DNA from: Bremia lactucae | Lineage: Eukaryota > Oomycota > Peronosporomycetes > Peronosporales > Peronosporaceae | Length of the DNA: 64,000 nucleotides | Reading direction: 5' to 3' | Assembly (NCBI RefSeq): GCF_004359215.1 | Contig: NC_090624.1 | Span: 2,674,251-2,738,250, forward strand | Shown here: positions 43,501-54,480 of the stretch, in pieces | Numbering within the stretch: position 1 is the stretch's first letter | How the letters are laid out: every line of letters starts with the position of its first letter | Notes under the pieces: model-generated | The model's database searches: none | Told to the model about the DNA's origin: nothing | What the model saw: only the letters and a program-made list of their open reading frames with translations | Program-made: the position numbers and the translations under genes

Positions 43501-44260
43501 TCCTTCCAGTTAAGGGAATGCGAGATCTCGCTTTTGTCGCACCAGTTCTAGGCGAGTTTTTGGTGGTCTGCTTCTCGTCTTCATAATGAGGAGTCGTCTT
43601 CGACTCGGCACACAGAAGGTTTGGCTGCTGTAGGCGGTTTGCTTTGAGGGACAGTCCGTATTTGCTGTTCTGTGCAAACATCGCGATGTGTTCCCAGAAG
43701 AAAAGCCGAGCCGCCTACCAGCAGATAGGGGCATCGGGCACGAGATAGACCTCGAACCTGGCACCACGTATTGTGTGATCTGGCAATGTCCGCTGTCGAA
43801 AGAGTAATTCGATTATATCGATGAGTTCTTCAACAAGCGAGCCAAGGCAGGACATGTGCGTGAGAGCAAATCGCTTCACTGCAGCCCGAAATTTTGTGAG
43901 TGTAGTCGAAGGCGACTCCCTTTAAAAAAGATTCATCGAATTAGATGACGCTATAGAAACTCGCCGTATAAGTGATGATGCGTCAAAAGTGAAATTTGGC
44001 ATGTCCAACTTAGCTGGACGTGCCAAATCTTGGGCCTTGGGGCTCAAGCTTCACAACCCATTAGTCTTTAAGTTTGTATGAGGTCCTTAAAACCCACTCA
44101 GACAACCATTTGAGCAATCACTTGCCGAATTTAGGGCTCGAGTCGACCTACTGGATTTGAAGCAAGGCAAGCGTGACCTTCACGCTTATACCCATCATTT
44201 ACCTAAGAAATCGATCCCAACAATCCTTAAAAGGATTGTCGAAGTTGTATCGACCCTTAA
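43500..44260 (+). pseudogene. RT N-terminus followed by Gag, plus strand, unit B
   Basis: The plus strand reads VLCKHRDVFPEEKPSRLPAD, HEIDLEPGTTYC and KAGHVRE (43,675-43,870), then changes abruptly to Gag. Gag shows FIELDDAIETRRISDDASKV, KFGMSNLAGRAKSWALGLKL (43,935-44,055), EFRARVDLLDLKQGKRDL and HAYTHHLPKK (to about 44,210). Gag located behind RT is not the order of any intact Gypsy element, so two elements were joined here by recombination or deletion before the A/B duplication. Unit A carries the first part of this stretch inverted. Residues just before VLCKHRD (43,500-43,650) are a patchwork of the two orientations. Confidence 0.7.
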
Positions 44261-45720
44261 GAGATCGAACAGATCGATCTACAACACGCAATGGCTTATA
44301 AGTGGCCATCGGGAACGTGAAAAGACCTATCTCACAATAAGTCGTGACATCTACTAGGCTCGCCAGTATGAGTCCGTCCGCAAGTACATACGTGCTTGAT
44401 AAGTTTTTAAATGGGTGAAGCTTAGTGCTTCACCCGTGCTCCGTTACAAACTCTGCCTGTTTGGCAGAGTGTTGGCAAACCGTATCTGCGGACTTCGTCT
44501 TCAGATTTCCAGACGTTGATACCCAGAAAATATGTTCTTGTATTTGTTGATCGTTTCAGCCAAATAAATTATCTTGCTGCAGTCCCGGAGTCGATCATAG
44601 CTAAAGGCTGTGCTCGTGTCTTTGTTGACACGATATTTCGACTCCATGGGTTACCCCGTGAACTGGTTTCAGATCGAAACCCCAGATTCACATTAGAGGT
44701 TTGGCATTCTGTGATTAAATCACTTGGAACACAGTCGAAGGTGTCAATTTCTGACCATTTTGAAGCAGATGGTCAGGCAGAACGTGCAAATCGCATCCTC
44801 AAAGAGATAATTCGTGGATTCGTTTACTCTTTTACGAGTTGGAGCGAGTTCTTGCCGATGGTAGAATTTGCCATCAATAATTCAGTGCATGCTTCTACGA
44901 AGCGAGAACCGTATTTCGTGAACGGCTTACGCCATCAGCGCATACCCACCTAGTTTAAGAGTTACTTTTTTGAGAAGGAAGGTTGCTCGAGCAATGAACA
45001 ATCTTGCTCTTGTTTATAACGCATTGATCCTAAGGACAATGCGAAGGATACCACTGTAAATTTGATCAACATTGAACGATAATGCTATTACTTACTTCAA
45101 TATTGATGCTGCAAGACTCAGTATGCAAAAACAATAAATGCATATACTAATTCGAAAAAAGATACCTCCGCAGTTGACACCTGTCGCACTGAAGACAAAA
45201 ACAAAACAGAGTCAGCAGGAAACATCGTGCTAGCTCGAAAAGCAGTGGCCCGTTTCGTACAGGATTCCTTCGATGATGCAGAGGATCGACAGAAACGAAA
45301 CTCTAATAAAAGGAAAAACAGATATTATTTCATTCAATGTTAATTATTTAGTCCTATTTCCGAAGGTGAGCCTACCAAAACATGTAAGAGACGGATGTGG
45401 GCAGTAATAAATTATTATCCATGTATATCGGCCTGTTTTGTGTACTACATCGCCAATGCAGTGCGTAAACGATCGAGCTGCTTTGAAGGATGCGTAAGCA
45501 TCCTACATTTTATGTCGGGCATCTCCGCCCGTACCATCAGTACAGGCTTCTTCTGGTTTTGAATTACCCGGAACGGTTTGAGAAATCTGCCAAAGCCTGA
45601 CGGTCCCGAGCCAAGAACTCGGGACAGAGTCTGGTTCTATTGGGAATGACGATTTACTCGTTACATCCTTCAAGAAAGAAATCTTTTGACGAGCTGTCAC
45701 CAGCTCGTTTTGAAGGGACT
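44261..45720 (+). pseudogene. pol: Gypsy integrase, plus strand, unit B (core open for 145 codons)
   Basis: The zinc-binding region (GHREREKTYLTISRDIY, 44,300-44,357) has a TAG in place of a Trp codon. VSADFVFRFPDVD near 44,480 keeps the first catalytic Asp and is separated by a frameshift from a 145-codon open core (44,516-44,953). The core has FVDRFSQINYLAAVPESII, LHGLPRELVSDRNPRF with the second Asp, EADGQAERANRILKEIIRGF with the catalytic Glu, and FLPMVEFAINNSVHASTKRE. It is the best-preserved integrase core in the window. The C-terminal module follows to about 45,600 with stops. Confidence 0.75.
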
Positions 45721-45849
45721 GATACGTCCGTTCGTTTGCCAGTTGATCAGTCGCAACTTGCGCACAATTTTCCATTTGGTCATACCGCTAACTCGAGCCG
45801 ACGGGATCGTTTGTGATCACTCTCCTCCCTTAAATGATGGAAGGTATAA

Positions 45850-46110
45850 TCTAAGTCACGATATTGACGCGGGTTCGGCGAACGAAGCGAAATCAATTTT
45901 CCTCCTCCCTCACAACTATTATAGGATTCAAGTGGTGAAAAGATTTTTCCAGTTGAACGCATCTCGAATCACCGTGTTGTGGAAGGACTGAACAAGTCAT
46001 CTCGTTCATTTAAGAGGATATCCACACTCGCATAATAGTTGGGAACCTCGTTCTCAGCTGATCTTGTACGTACCGGGTCTCGTCTTGCATTACAACGAGA
46101 CCCATTCTCC
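45850..46110 (+). pseudogene. pol: Chromodomain, plus strand (right arm, unit B)
   Basis: INFPPPSQLL precedes VERISNHRVVEGLNK at 45,952. After one frameshift, SHLVHLRGYPHSHNSWEPRS and QLILYVPGLVLHYNETHS run to about 46,107 without stops. Confidence 0.7.
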
Positions 46111-47050
46111 TCAACAGAAAGTCCTTCGGAGAACGAGCGCTTCCCGCGCTCGTATAAGTGTTTGAGGTCCAGGATTTCTTCCAGAGTAATGTTATCGATA
46201 ACGTTAACGTGAGCCAACGGGAGAGGGACCACGAAACGGGGCAGTTTGCTCCCGAAAACAAGCCTTGGCTGCCCTCAAAGGGCAACCAAACTCGTTGGTC
46301 TGGTATGGCGAACAATCGACTCATCCAGTGTTCACAAGCTTGGAGAGGACGAAACGGAATTTTTCATCGATGCCTTTTTCCGGCATCGGTAGTCACATAG
46401 ATGCCGGCAAAGGATGTCACTCCTTTGTTTCAAGCTTGTGAAGCACGTGCAAAGCATAGACCGCTAGGCCTGGCTCGACAAACTTGATGCTTTTTGCGAC
46501 CAGTTCAAAAAAGGACGTAGTTGGCGCATGCGACAACCTGCACCATTATCGAGAGAGGCAGGGTTACCTTGCATCTAGTGTGTAGGCGCATGCCCATGCT
46601 TTTTATGGGTGCAGGTCATGCCCCCAAGGAGGCATACTTATTATAGGATCCTCATTGGTGAACGCTCATCTTTCACGAGATGCGCCCCGTCCCTGTTTAT
46701 GCATACTAGCACCACCAGCAGCAAGCTTACGAAATATCCTTTACGATTACTTCGCTCCTAGTGATGCATACTGACATCACCAGAGTTATCGTTGTCGATG
46801 GAGTCATCACGAGATGACTTTGCGCCCAAAAGGTATGACGAAGTGTCCAACAACATCTTCATCACCTCTTTGGTTGTCACGTTAGAACCTGTAGACTTAA
46901 CGGCTGTGGCCCCGGTTAATCCCAAGGCCTTGACAGTTGCCACCGAGTCGGGCGATGAAGCCGACACGGCCCAGTCACCTACAATGGTAGTAGCAGGTGT
47001 CGCCTGCCCTTGCCCGACCTCCTTAAAGGATGGAGAATGGGTTTGGTCAA
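46111..47050. other. Post-pol region, unit B
   Basis: Counterpart of 19,241-20,180. The same acidic ORFs appear on both strands, and the coding strand is undecided. Confidence 0.35.
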
Positions 47051-47580
47051 AGATACAAGTAGATGCTTAGATGCCCAATCAATGGTGCACCAGGGAGCTC
47101 ATGAGGTATCCTTAATTTGAGATTCGCTCATGAGGGGCATAGATTCTGAACGGGCCACACGATGCCATAACATACCATCGCTAAAGCGCCTTAGCTTAGC
47201 CTTCAGATGAGACGGGAGGGAGACCTATCGTTCACCCTACGGATCTAACAGCAGCCAACATATTCTTCCCGACTGTTGCTTTCTTTGGTTTCGGAGGCCA
47301 TTGAGTTCGTTACGAGGTGGGTCTTCATGGCTAGAAATGTTGACGACTCAACTTGTACCTTAGACCGAGACACATTTTCCTGGTGTCTTGCCTCAAAGTC
47401 TGGTCTACGCGATAGCGCTCCAGCCAAGACATTCGACTTACCCGGCTTGTAACCGACTTTTTAATTTACTTAGAATGAATGTAAGCCATCTCACCATGCT
47501 TGACGAGAGGTGGGTGAGTTTATTGCGATCCACAGTGATGCGTGATCCCTATGAATCACAAATAGTTCGGTGCCCCAAAT
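47050..47580 (-). pseudogene. pol: RNase H C-terminus, minus strand, unit B
   Basis: Carries AGALSRRPDFEARHQENVSR (47,427-47,370) and the upstream RWLTF-type residues. Equivalent to 20,180-20,690. Confidence 0.65.
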
Positions 47581-47629
47581 AGGCGCACTTGAAACTTAAT
47601 AAGAGCATATTTTACTGATAGTAGCTCCT

Positions 47630-48540
47630 TGGTATGCACAGTGTAAGTCATTTATGCGGCTTCTAAAAGACGGACTGATAAGAAATGACACGGTCGACGC
47701 CGTCGTTATCCTTATGCAGGAGTGCGCTGCCGATTGCAAAACTGGTTGCATCGCAGACGACGCTTAAAGGTCTTATCTGCGTCTGGCAACGCCAAGACCG
47801 GTGCTTCAACAAGATAATAGTTCACAGATGTGAATGGGCCGTGAAAATACATTCTTACGAGTTTCAGAGGAATTCTAGCGGCCAAACCCATACCGATATT
47901 TGGCTAACTTTTTTCGCCCCTGCGAACTGTGTTATCGCATAAAGCCTGCAACATCATATAACTATGAACAAGTTATCATACCGTCCACCAGTGCGCCATT
48001 GCAGGTGCTGCCGCGCCACTATGTAGCACTTCGATCTCAGACAAGGAGACAACTCTATCATTCCTGCATCATGTGTACCGTCTTCACGGGTGCTCGAGTC
48101 CATAATATCGGACGGGGATCCACGTTATACGTCAGCGTTTTGGCGCTATGTGTTTAAGCTGCTGGGTATATGTCTACAATCGATCATTCTTAGACTGATG
48201 GCCAAATGGAACGTGCCAATCGTGTTGTGGCGGATGTATTGCACACAATAGCGGCTCCCAAAGAATGGAGCAAGCAATTGCCTTTCGTGAAGTTAGGTAT
48301 ACGAAACATGTCAGTGTCCACGCCGAGACACCTTTTTATATAAACGTAGTGCGCCATACTCACAGGCCAGTCTCGTTTGTGCGTAGCCCGAGTCTTAGTG
48401 GGGCACGACCGGGATCGGGAAACACGACCAAGTGCTTATCCCTGACCCTTCCATGAACGTTTGATGCAATACTATTATGTGCATCTAGAGCAGTGCGCTT
48501 TAGGAGCGATGCACTGGTTCTATCGGAATAAAGCATTCGG
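47630..48540 (+). pseudogene. pol: Integrase fragment, plus strand, unit B
   Basis: Counterpart of 20,760-21,675. The zinc-binding remnant (CELCYRIKPATSYNYEQV) and the core C-terminal half (TDGQMERANRVVADVL near 48,195-48,243) are present. It joins the minus-strand gag-like region without the insertion found in unit A. Confidence 0.65.
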
Positions 48541-49165
48541 ATGGATGCGGCATCAGTGGTATGCCACCATTCAGATAGCCGTGTTCAATACGGCTAAATT
48601 GTGACACCAAAAGGATACGTTCACGTGCTGTCAGTGGAAATATAAGATCAGGCTCATCTGCGCCAGATCCATTGTCTATGACGGTCTGAACGACAGATGT
48701 TGTGGTTCTGCCCAACTGAGAAGCACCTGCTCATGCAAGGGCAGAGCTCTAATGAATGGTCGCTGTGCTAGCTAACGCAGACGACGAGAAAGTTGCTTAG
48801 GTTGACGTTAGGCAAGTTGGCTTTTGAAACGTTCGGCGTCTCCATGTTAGGAGCAGTGGGTGTAGTTTGGATAGGCAATAAAGCGTCATCACCCTTCCCC
48901 TATTAGCTTGCTGTGCTTATCACCACTATGAGATGACGCAGCGCAGTCGACTCATTGTAGTAAACAATGAGCGACGGAGTACACACTCACTGCGCAAGTG
49001 AGACGGATCGTTCAGCTTAGTTAACAGTACGACAGCAGCATCTGTCGGTGTTGCAATTGTGGCACCAGACGCCGGCGGCCTTTTTTCGCTGCGCGTGCGG
49101 TTAGTGCGTGGTTGTATGGGTGTCACTGCAGGCGACCTATCAGCTTTACCATTTTAGGTGGCATG
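48500..49165 (-). pseudogene. gag: Gag-like ORF, minus strand, unit B
   Basis: Two open stretches occur: 49,126-48,926 (TPIQPRTNRTRSEKRPPASG) and 48,715-48,500 (GRTTTSVVQTVIDNGSGADE, ARERILLVSQFSRIEHG). About 14 extra bases after the MPPK start, also present in unit C, break the N-terminus relative to unit A. Confidence 0.45.
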
Positions 49166-49294
49166 TCAAGCGCCGCATAATTTATCATGGGTAGATGCAC
49201 ACACTGGTCGCTAAATAAATGATTGAATGGCCTTAAGCGGCGCGACGTAAGCGGCTCACCGTTCCACTTTTTACCTGTTGGCGATCTTACAATA

Positions 49295-49582
49295 TGTAAA
49301 ATTCATTCTTTCAGCGGAGCAATAACAGGCTGTATATGGCGCCTACATGCGCACCGCACGATCGTGACTTTTGATATTTGACGCCGTTGATTCAAACTCA
49401 AAGCAACCAATCAATACAGCTAATCTCAATATTACTAAATTCAGTAATACTGGAACTATCAAGTTAAAATTAATAAAGATGATAATTTTGTACTTCTTTA
49501 TTGTTTCACCTCTCATACAACATGATATCTAATAAAACGCTTCCAAGGAAATAATATTTTTGTAATGACAAACTCCGTAACA
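49295..49582 (-). repeat. LTR, family L1, minus orientation, unit B
   Basis: On the minus strand it runs from TGTTACGGAG to GAATTTTACA. Nearly the same as 57,633-57,920. Confidence 0.65.
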
Positions 49583-50170
49583 CCACCCCTACCTTACCCA
49601 ACAGTCACAATTGTCAATGCTGTGGAGTGACATAGAAATATTATTATGTCTTTTCCTGTAATTTTTTTTGATGTGGCGTCGTCTCAACTCACAATGATTT
49701 GTGCTTGCGCACATTATTGTTGTTTTATTTGATACTCCAATTTAGGGCATTATTAATTTGCTTAAATCAATTCGTTTGCACATGGTATCAACACCCGTGC
49801 GCGTTGCCTGTGAGGCAGCAAAGCTGGCAGCTGCACGGCTTAATGCAGCTGTTAGCGATGCAAATGTGTTTCAGTAGATGCTAATGCGTCTACTGCGGAA
49901 AAAAGTCACCTCCAACTCCAATATAGAGGTGACTGATATGTAAAAAAGCACAGGCACCCGCGTACGAAGAGGTACGAGTGACGGCTGACGACACTGTTTT
50001 CTAGGATAGAGTAGAAAAGCTGGTATAATTTTGTATACCTGAGTGGGCAAGAGGCTAACGGGGGGGGGGGTGAGAAGCCGTTAGGCACGCAAGTAAGCAA
50101 GGTCGGTAAACACAAGATCATAATCCTTTTACCATAGTACTAACACTTCAACATGGTACGAGTTATTGCT
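49583..50170. other. Spacer with G run, unit B
   Basis: Includes the frameshifted counterpart of the small Ala-rich ORF (49,79x-49,877) and a run of 11 G at 50,060-50,070, longer (14) in unit C and absent from unit A. No gene otherwise. Confidence 0.4.
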
Positions 50171-51181
50171 ATACTTATGCAAGCAATTAGCGAACCCTTA
50201 GAATTGGGCGAATTCTTCACGTTTTATGGGAGTGACCATTCATTAACAGCAATTACCTTGTCTGGTACTGCTCGTACACCATGTGTACCAACGATGCAGC
50301 CCAGCACAGGTATCTAAGGAACCCCCAATGACGCATTTTTTAAGTTGACCTTCAATTGGGCGTCACCCACAGCTTACAACACAGCCGAAAAATGACGATT
50401 GTGCGAATATAATCACCCAGCCGATCCTTGACCCTACTATGTACGAATACATCGTTCAAATTATTAGGGCGCGTAGGCACGGTGCTGACGCATCACGTAA
50501 GCCACCACTCGGTTAAATGTCGCCGATGAGTTTCTTAGCCTTATGCATCACAAGCCACTCTCAAAGCATACCGCTTGAAGTGATTACTGCCGTTTTGGCG
50601 ACATCGGACTTTTCATGAGTACCTGATTGTAGCCGTCCTAAAAATCTAACGCGAAAAAGATAGTTGACTTTTCCATAGAGTTTAATAAGACATCTTACAG
50701 CGAGATTGACATTTGTGCCGAAATGATGGTCGCGTGCATCTTATTGAAAGCGTGAACCACGCGCCACCCACCTGCGGCTTTACGCACACAGAAGGTCGGG
50801 CTGCAGTTGGTGACTTGCTCTTACGTACATGTCCCGCCTTGACTCACTTATCAAATGTCGCATCGATATACTCGACTTCTTGTTTCGGCAATGGCCATTG
50901 CTGGTAACACAATATTTGGTGCCAGGTCTCAAAACTTTTCGTGCCCGATGCCGCTATCTGCCGGTATGCGGCTCGACACTTCTTTTGGGAACTTATCACG
51001 ATGTTTACAAAGAATTAAAAAAGGCTGTCCTCTAAGTCATCCCAGCCCCGAGTAGCGAGCCTTTTGTCTTTCTTCAAGACGCTCTCGCCTACTGTGGGCG
51101 ACGACAAGAAGTCCATCAATGTCTCGTCCAGAACTGGTGCGACTACTTGTGGGTCTTTTTTTTGCTAAGGTCCTCAACCCT
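50170..51181 (-). pseudogene. pol: Gypsy RT, minus strand, unit B
   Basis: From about 51,060 on the minus strand: YIDATFDK, AGHVREQVTNCSPTFCVRKA, GGWRVVHAFNKMHATIIS, MEKSTIFFALDF, DGYNQVLMKS, ending with the thumb near 50,260 (EFAQF, LHKYSNNS). It is the palm that unit A has lost. Stops and frameshifts are frequent. Confidence 0.7.
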
Positions 51182-51542
51182 GCTGGTATATAGCGCTCGA
51201 ATACGAGGCTACGACCATACGATGACCTCGTGGATTCGGATGCATAGCAGACTTTTGCAAAACTCACGGATTTAAAGGGGAATTTGGCAATGTTTCATTT
51301 CCAGTCGAAGGTCGTGTTGACTAAAAAACGAGTACTTGACAAAAAAGGACGATCAAAGGCACGTCAAAACAAGTAATCTTTGAATTAGTTACAGGAAAAG
51401 TGACAATCCTTCGAACGAGTGTTCGAGCCCGCCGACGACAAAGTGGTAGAGGCATCCCTAGTTGCGATGCTCCAGCACATCTTAAAATATGCCAAGGAGA
51501 TAGTAAAAACCAGGAGATGTCGTGGAATCTGCTCCTTGCCGA
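51182..51542 (+). pseudogene. Inverted PR-RT linker segment, unit B
   Basis: On the plus strand this reads FEPADDKVVEASLVAMLQHI, LKYAKEIVK and then the MSWNLLLAD-type end. In unit C the same codons are on the minus strand, in line with RT. The join strings are CTAAGGT|CCTCAACC and CCTTGCCGA|CCGAAATTTCG. Confidence 0.75.
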
Positions 51543-51599
51543 CCGAAATTTCGTCACCTCAGGGACTATGCTACCCATTTGTTTGATAACTCTGAACTA

Positions 51600-52400
51600 A
51601 GGGATAGTTTTAGTGTCCGCTTTAGTGGGGCATCCCGCTTCTACTGCGTTCTTGCATTTCCCAAACCCTCTGTGGTCGATGCAAAACTCACGCGTCTTGC
51701 ACACTGGTTCTTGCCATCACCTTTCAAGTAGGAAGTCCTCTTGCTGGGTAGCTTTAGCACCAGCAAATCCTCTAACATAGCAGCGAGCCATCACTTGGCC
51801 GCTCTTGCCGCACTTATAGCAGACTACGTCTACATTGTCCAACTCCATAGGAGTGGCATCCAACCTATCGGCCGACAGCTTGTACAAAGTTGTTGCCGAG
51901 GCACTGTTATAGAATTTCTTCTCAGCTAAGGCAAGTTTAATTGCCTTTCTTATCGTCGATGGCACCTTTCTAAAAAGGGCGGGTCGGGATGGGCCGTGCC
52001 GCAGTCCGTTCATGTATGTGGGCACCTTCATGTGTTCCAATATCGTACCCACACTAATGCACGCCGACAGCAAGCGCACCATCCTGCACATCTTCTTGCA
52101 GGGATCGCTTTGTCTGTCGCTTTGCAAAATGCGCGTCTGAAGCATTACTCTGTTGTTCGGCGGCTGATACATGGCACGAATATCTGTCTAAAAGATCGCC
52201 TATGTGCGGAACATCTTACCTTTCGTCATAAGTGCCGAGTAAGCCACTTCGAGGTTTTATTGAGCAAATAAAACATGGCGTATGACACCATTCGGGTGTA
52301 GTCCTCGACACCTGAGTGGGCTTGCTTGTCAAGCCCCAGCATCAAGTGCTCTGCCAGCTTCCATTTGTGTTCAGAGAGGTGTAAGAAATGATATTAAGGC
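51600..52400 (-). pseudogene. gag: Gypsy Gag with variant zinc knuckle, minus strand, unit B
   Basis: An open stretch of 151 codons (52,172-51,717): FMNGL-type YMNGLRHGPSRPALFRKVPS, KAIKLALAEKKFYNSASAT, MELDNVDVVCYKCGKSG and QVMARCYVRG. It is the longest intact Gag piece of this family here and runs through the knuckle, whose His position is Gln. Confidence 0.7.
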
Positions 52401-52457
52401 TCATTTTCTTGGCACGCTCAGAGAAACAGATCGTTGGAAGGAATACTAAAGCTACTA

Positions 52458-52716
52458 TGAAACGGAGGTAAACGTCCTTACAGCTTACACGAACCGGTCG
52501 GGAAAGCTTAGCCTAAGTGATTGGTATCAAGTAAAATTGGAAATTAATTAAATCATTACGAATTGTTTTAATCGTACTAAGTAATACCGTGTTCTTGTTT
52601 TTTCGGGAACCACTTGTTCTCAGGTAGTGCTGTACCCGCTATTCGGGCACAGCACCTGTCTGCCAATAAAATTGTTTATTTTTTAATGTAATAATCCTGT
52701 ATAGTGGCACATTATA
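52458..52716 (-). repeat. LTR, family L2, unit B
   Basis: Same as 24,642-24,902, but the right end reads CATTATA instead of CATTACA, a change shared with unit C. Confidence 0.65.
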
Positions 52717-52883
52717 CCACGCCCTTCTAAAAAGACCTCATCAACCGTAAGTGCTCAATTGTCATAACTCTAAAGTTACGACCAAAGCCACGATGACATA
52801 GTGCACGAACCACAGTACAACATCACCAAGAGAATCATAAGCGGGAGAGCAATCATCCACGTGATTAGCCAACAACTCATCAT

Positions 52884-53229
52884 TTGGAAGCTGTTGGATT
52901 TGTCCGGAGCTTAAACTCTGGACTCGCTTACAACGATGCAGGACTACTTTTGGCGTTTTCCGGGGCTTTCCGCGGAAAGAGTCTTAAGATCAATGCAAAT
53001 GACACTTTCCAAAGTTTTTGTTGCGCATTTATCCGGCGTTTCAATCGAATGCTCGAGGATAGAAAGAGCTTCTACAATGACTTGCAAATCGAGAGGACGA
53101 ACTATCGCGCTGATCACTCAATTGATGCTGTACGCGAAAAGTATGCGAGAACGCTTGGAATGAGGACTGAGTCTGCTATGTCCATGTCAACGAGGAATGT
53201 TACTCTTGCGACGTCCACCTTGCGATAAA
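52884..53229 (+). other. Opposite-strand ORF, 114 codons, unit B
   Basis: The frame is open through AYNDAGLLLAFSGAFRGKSL, NANDTFQSFCCAFIRRFNRM, LEDRKSFYNDLQIERTNYRA and DHSIDAVREKYARTLGM. The second half looks like a charged coiled coil. There is no ATG at the start of the open stretch, and the first internal Met is in RMLED. It runs to the assembly gap. By analogy with unit A it lies in the 3' region of the minus-strand chromovirus. It may be a Gag N-terminus of another element or an antisense gene. Coding status unproven. Confidence 0.35.
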
Positions 53230-53773
53230 NNNNNNNNNNNNNNNNNNNNNNNNNNNNNNNNNNNNNNNNNNNNNNNNNNNNNNNNNNNNNNNNNNNNNNN
53301 NNNNNNNNNNNNNNNNNNNNNNNNNNNNNNNNNNNNNNNNNNNNNNNNNNNNNNNNNNNNNNNNNNNNNNNNNNNNNNNNNNNNNNNNNNNNNNNNNNNN
53401 NNNNNNNNNNNNNNNNNNNNNNNNNNNNNNNNNNNNNNNNNNNNNNNNNNNNNNNNNNNNNNNNNNNNNNNNNNNNNNNNNNNNNNNNNNNNNNNNNNNN
53501 NNNNNNNNNNNNNNNNNNNNNNNNNNNNNNNNNNNNNNNNNNNNNNNNNNNNNNNNNNNNNNNNNNNNNNNNNNNNNNNNNNNNNNNNNNNNNNNNNNNN
53601 NNNNNNNNNNNNNNNNNNNNNNNNNNNNNNNNNNNNNNNNNNNNNNNNNNNNNNNNNNNNNNNNNNNNNNNNNNNNNNNNNNNNNNNNNNNNNNNNNNNN
53701 NNNNNNNNNNNNNNNNNNNNNNNNNNNNNNNNNNNNNNNNNNNNNNNNNNNNNNNNNNNNNNNNNNNNNNNNN
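53230..53773. other. Assembly gap (544 N)
   Basis: Unsequenced. It hides the junction between unit B (chromovirus 3' region) and unit C (integrase). Confidence 0.95.
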
Positions 53774-54279
53774 AATCATCTTGCTGCAGTCCCGGAGTCG
53801 ATCATAGCTATAAGCTGTGCTCGTGTCTTTGTTGACACGATATTTTGACTCCATGGGTTACCCCGTGAACTGGTTTTAGATCGAAACCCCAGATTCACAG
53901 CAGAGGTTTGCATTGTGTGTTTAAATAACTTGGAACACAGTTGAAGGTGTCAACTTCTGACCATCCTGAAGCAGATGGTCAGACAGAACGTGCAAATCGC
54001 ATCCTCAAAGAGATAATTCGCTGATACGTTTACTCCTTTACGAGTTGGAGCGAGTTCTTGCCGATGGTAGAATTTGCCATCAATAATATAGTGCATGCTT
54101 CTACGAAGCGAAAACCGTATTTTGTGAACGGCTTACGCCATCAGCGCATACCCACCCAGTTTAAAAGTAACTTTTGTTTAAGGGGAGAGCTCACTCGAGC
54201 AAAGAACAATCTTGCTCTTGTTTATCACGCATTGATCCTAAGGTCAATGCGAAGGATACCACTGTAAATTTGATCAACA
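53774..54279 (+). pseudogene. pol: Integrase core fragment, plus strand, unit C
   Basis: Counterpart of 17,669-18,180. FLPMVEFAINNIVHASTKRK lies near 54,056-54,115. It ends at TTTGATCAAC, where unit C skips about 855 bp of unit A. Confidence 0.7.
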
Positions 54280-54480
54280 ACCATTGAAGAATTCAAGTGA
54301 TAAAAAGCGTTTCGAAATGAACGCATCTCGAATCACCGTGTTGTGGAAGGACTGAACGAGTCACCTCGTTCGTTGGCAAGGATATCCACACTCGCATAAT
54401 AGTTGGGAACCTCGTTCTTAACTGATCATGTACGTACCGGGTCTCGTCTTGCAGTACGACGAGACCCATCCTCCTCAACA
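54280..54480 (+). pseudogene. pol: Chromodomain, plus strand, unit C
   Basis: ERISNHRVVEGLNE-type residues at about 54,319, then HLVRWQGYPHSHNSWEPRS and VPGL/QYDETH to about 54,471. Joined directly to the integrase core by the deletion. Confidence 0.65.

Larger units (their letters stand above)
39640..46110. repeat. Long inverted repeat, unit B, with near-identical arms
   Basis: Arms at about 39,700-40,775 and 44,985-46,060. In a 130-bp stretch compared base by base (40,330-40,455 against 45,301-45,430) only two differences were found. Two open stretches (101 and 90 codons) translate identically in the two arms. Confidence 0.8.

Noticed and set aside
43996..44029. Short hairpin TTTGGCATGTCC ... 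GGACGTGCCAAA as a regulatory site or terminator
   Set aside because: It is Gag coding sequence (FGMSNLAGRAK) present in every copy of this Gag. It is relevant only as a fragile spot.
53114..53854. Open frames spanning the second N run
   Set aside because: Same artefact of unsequenced bases.
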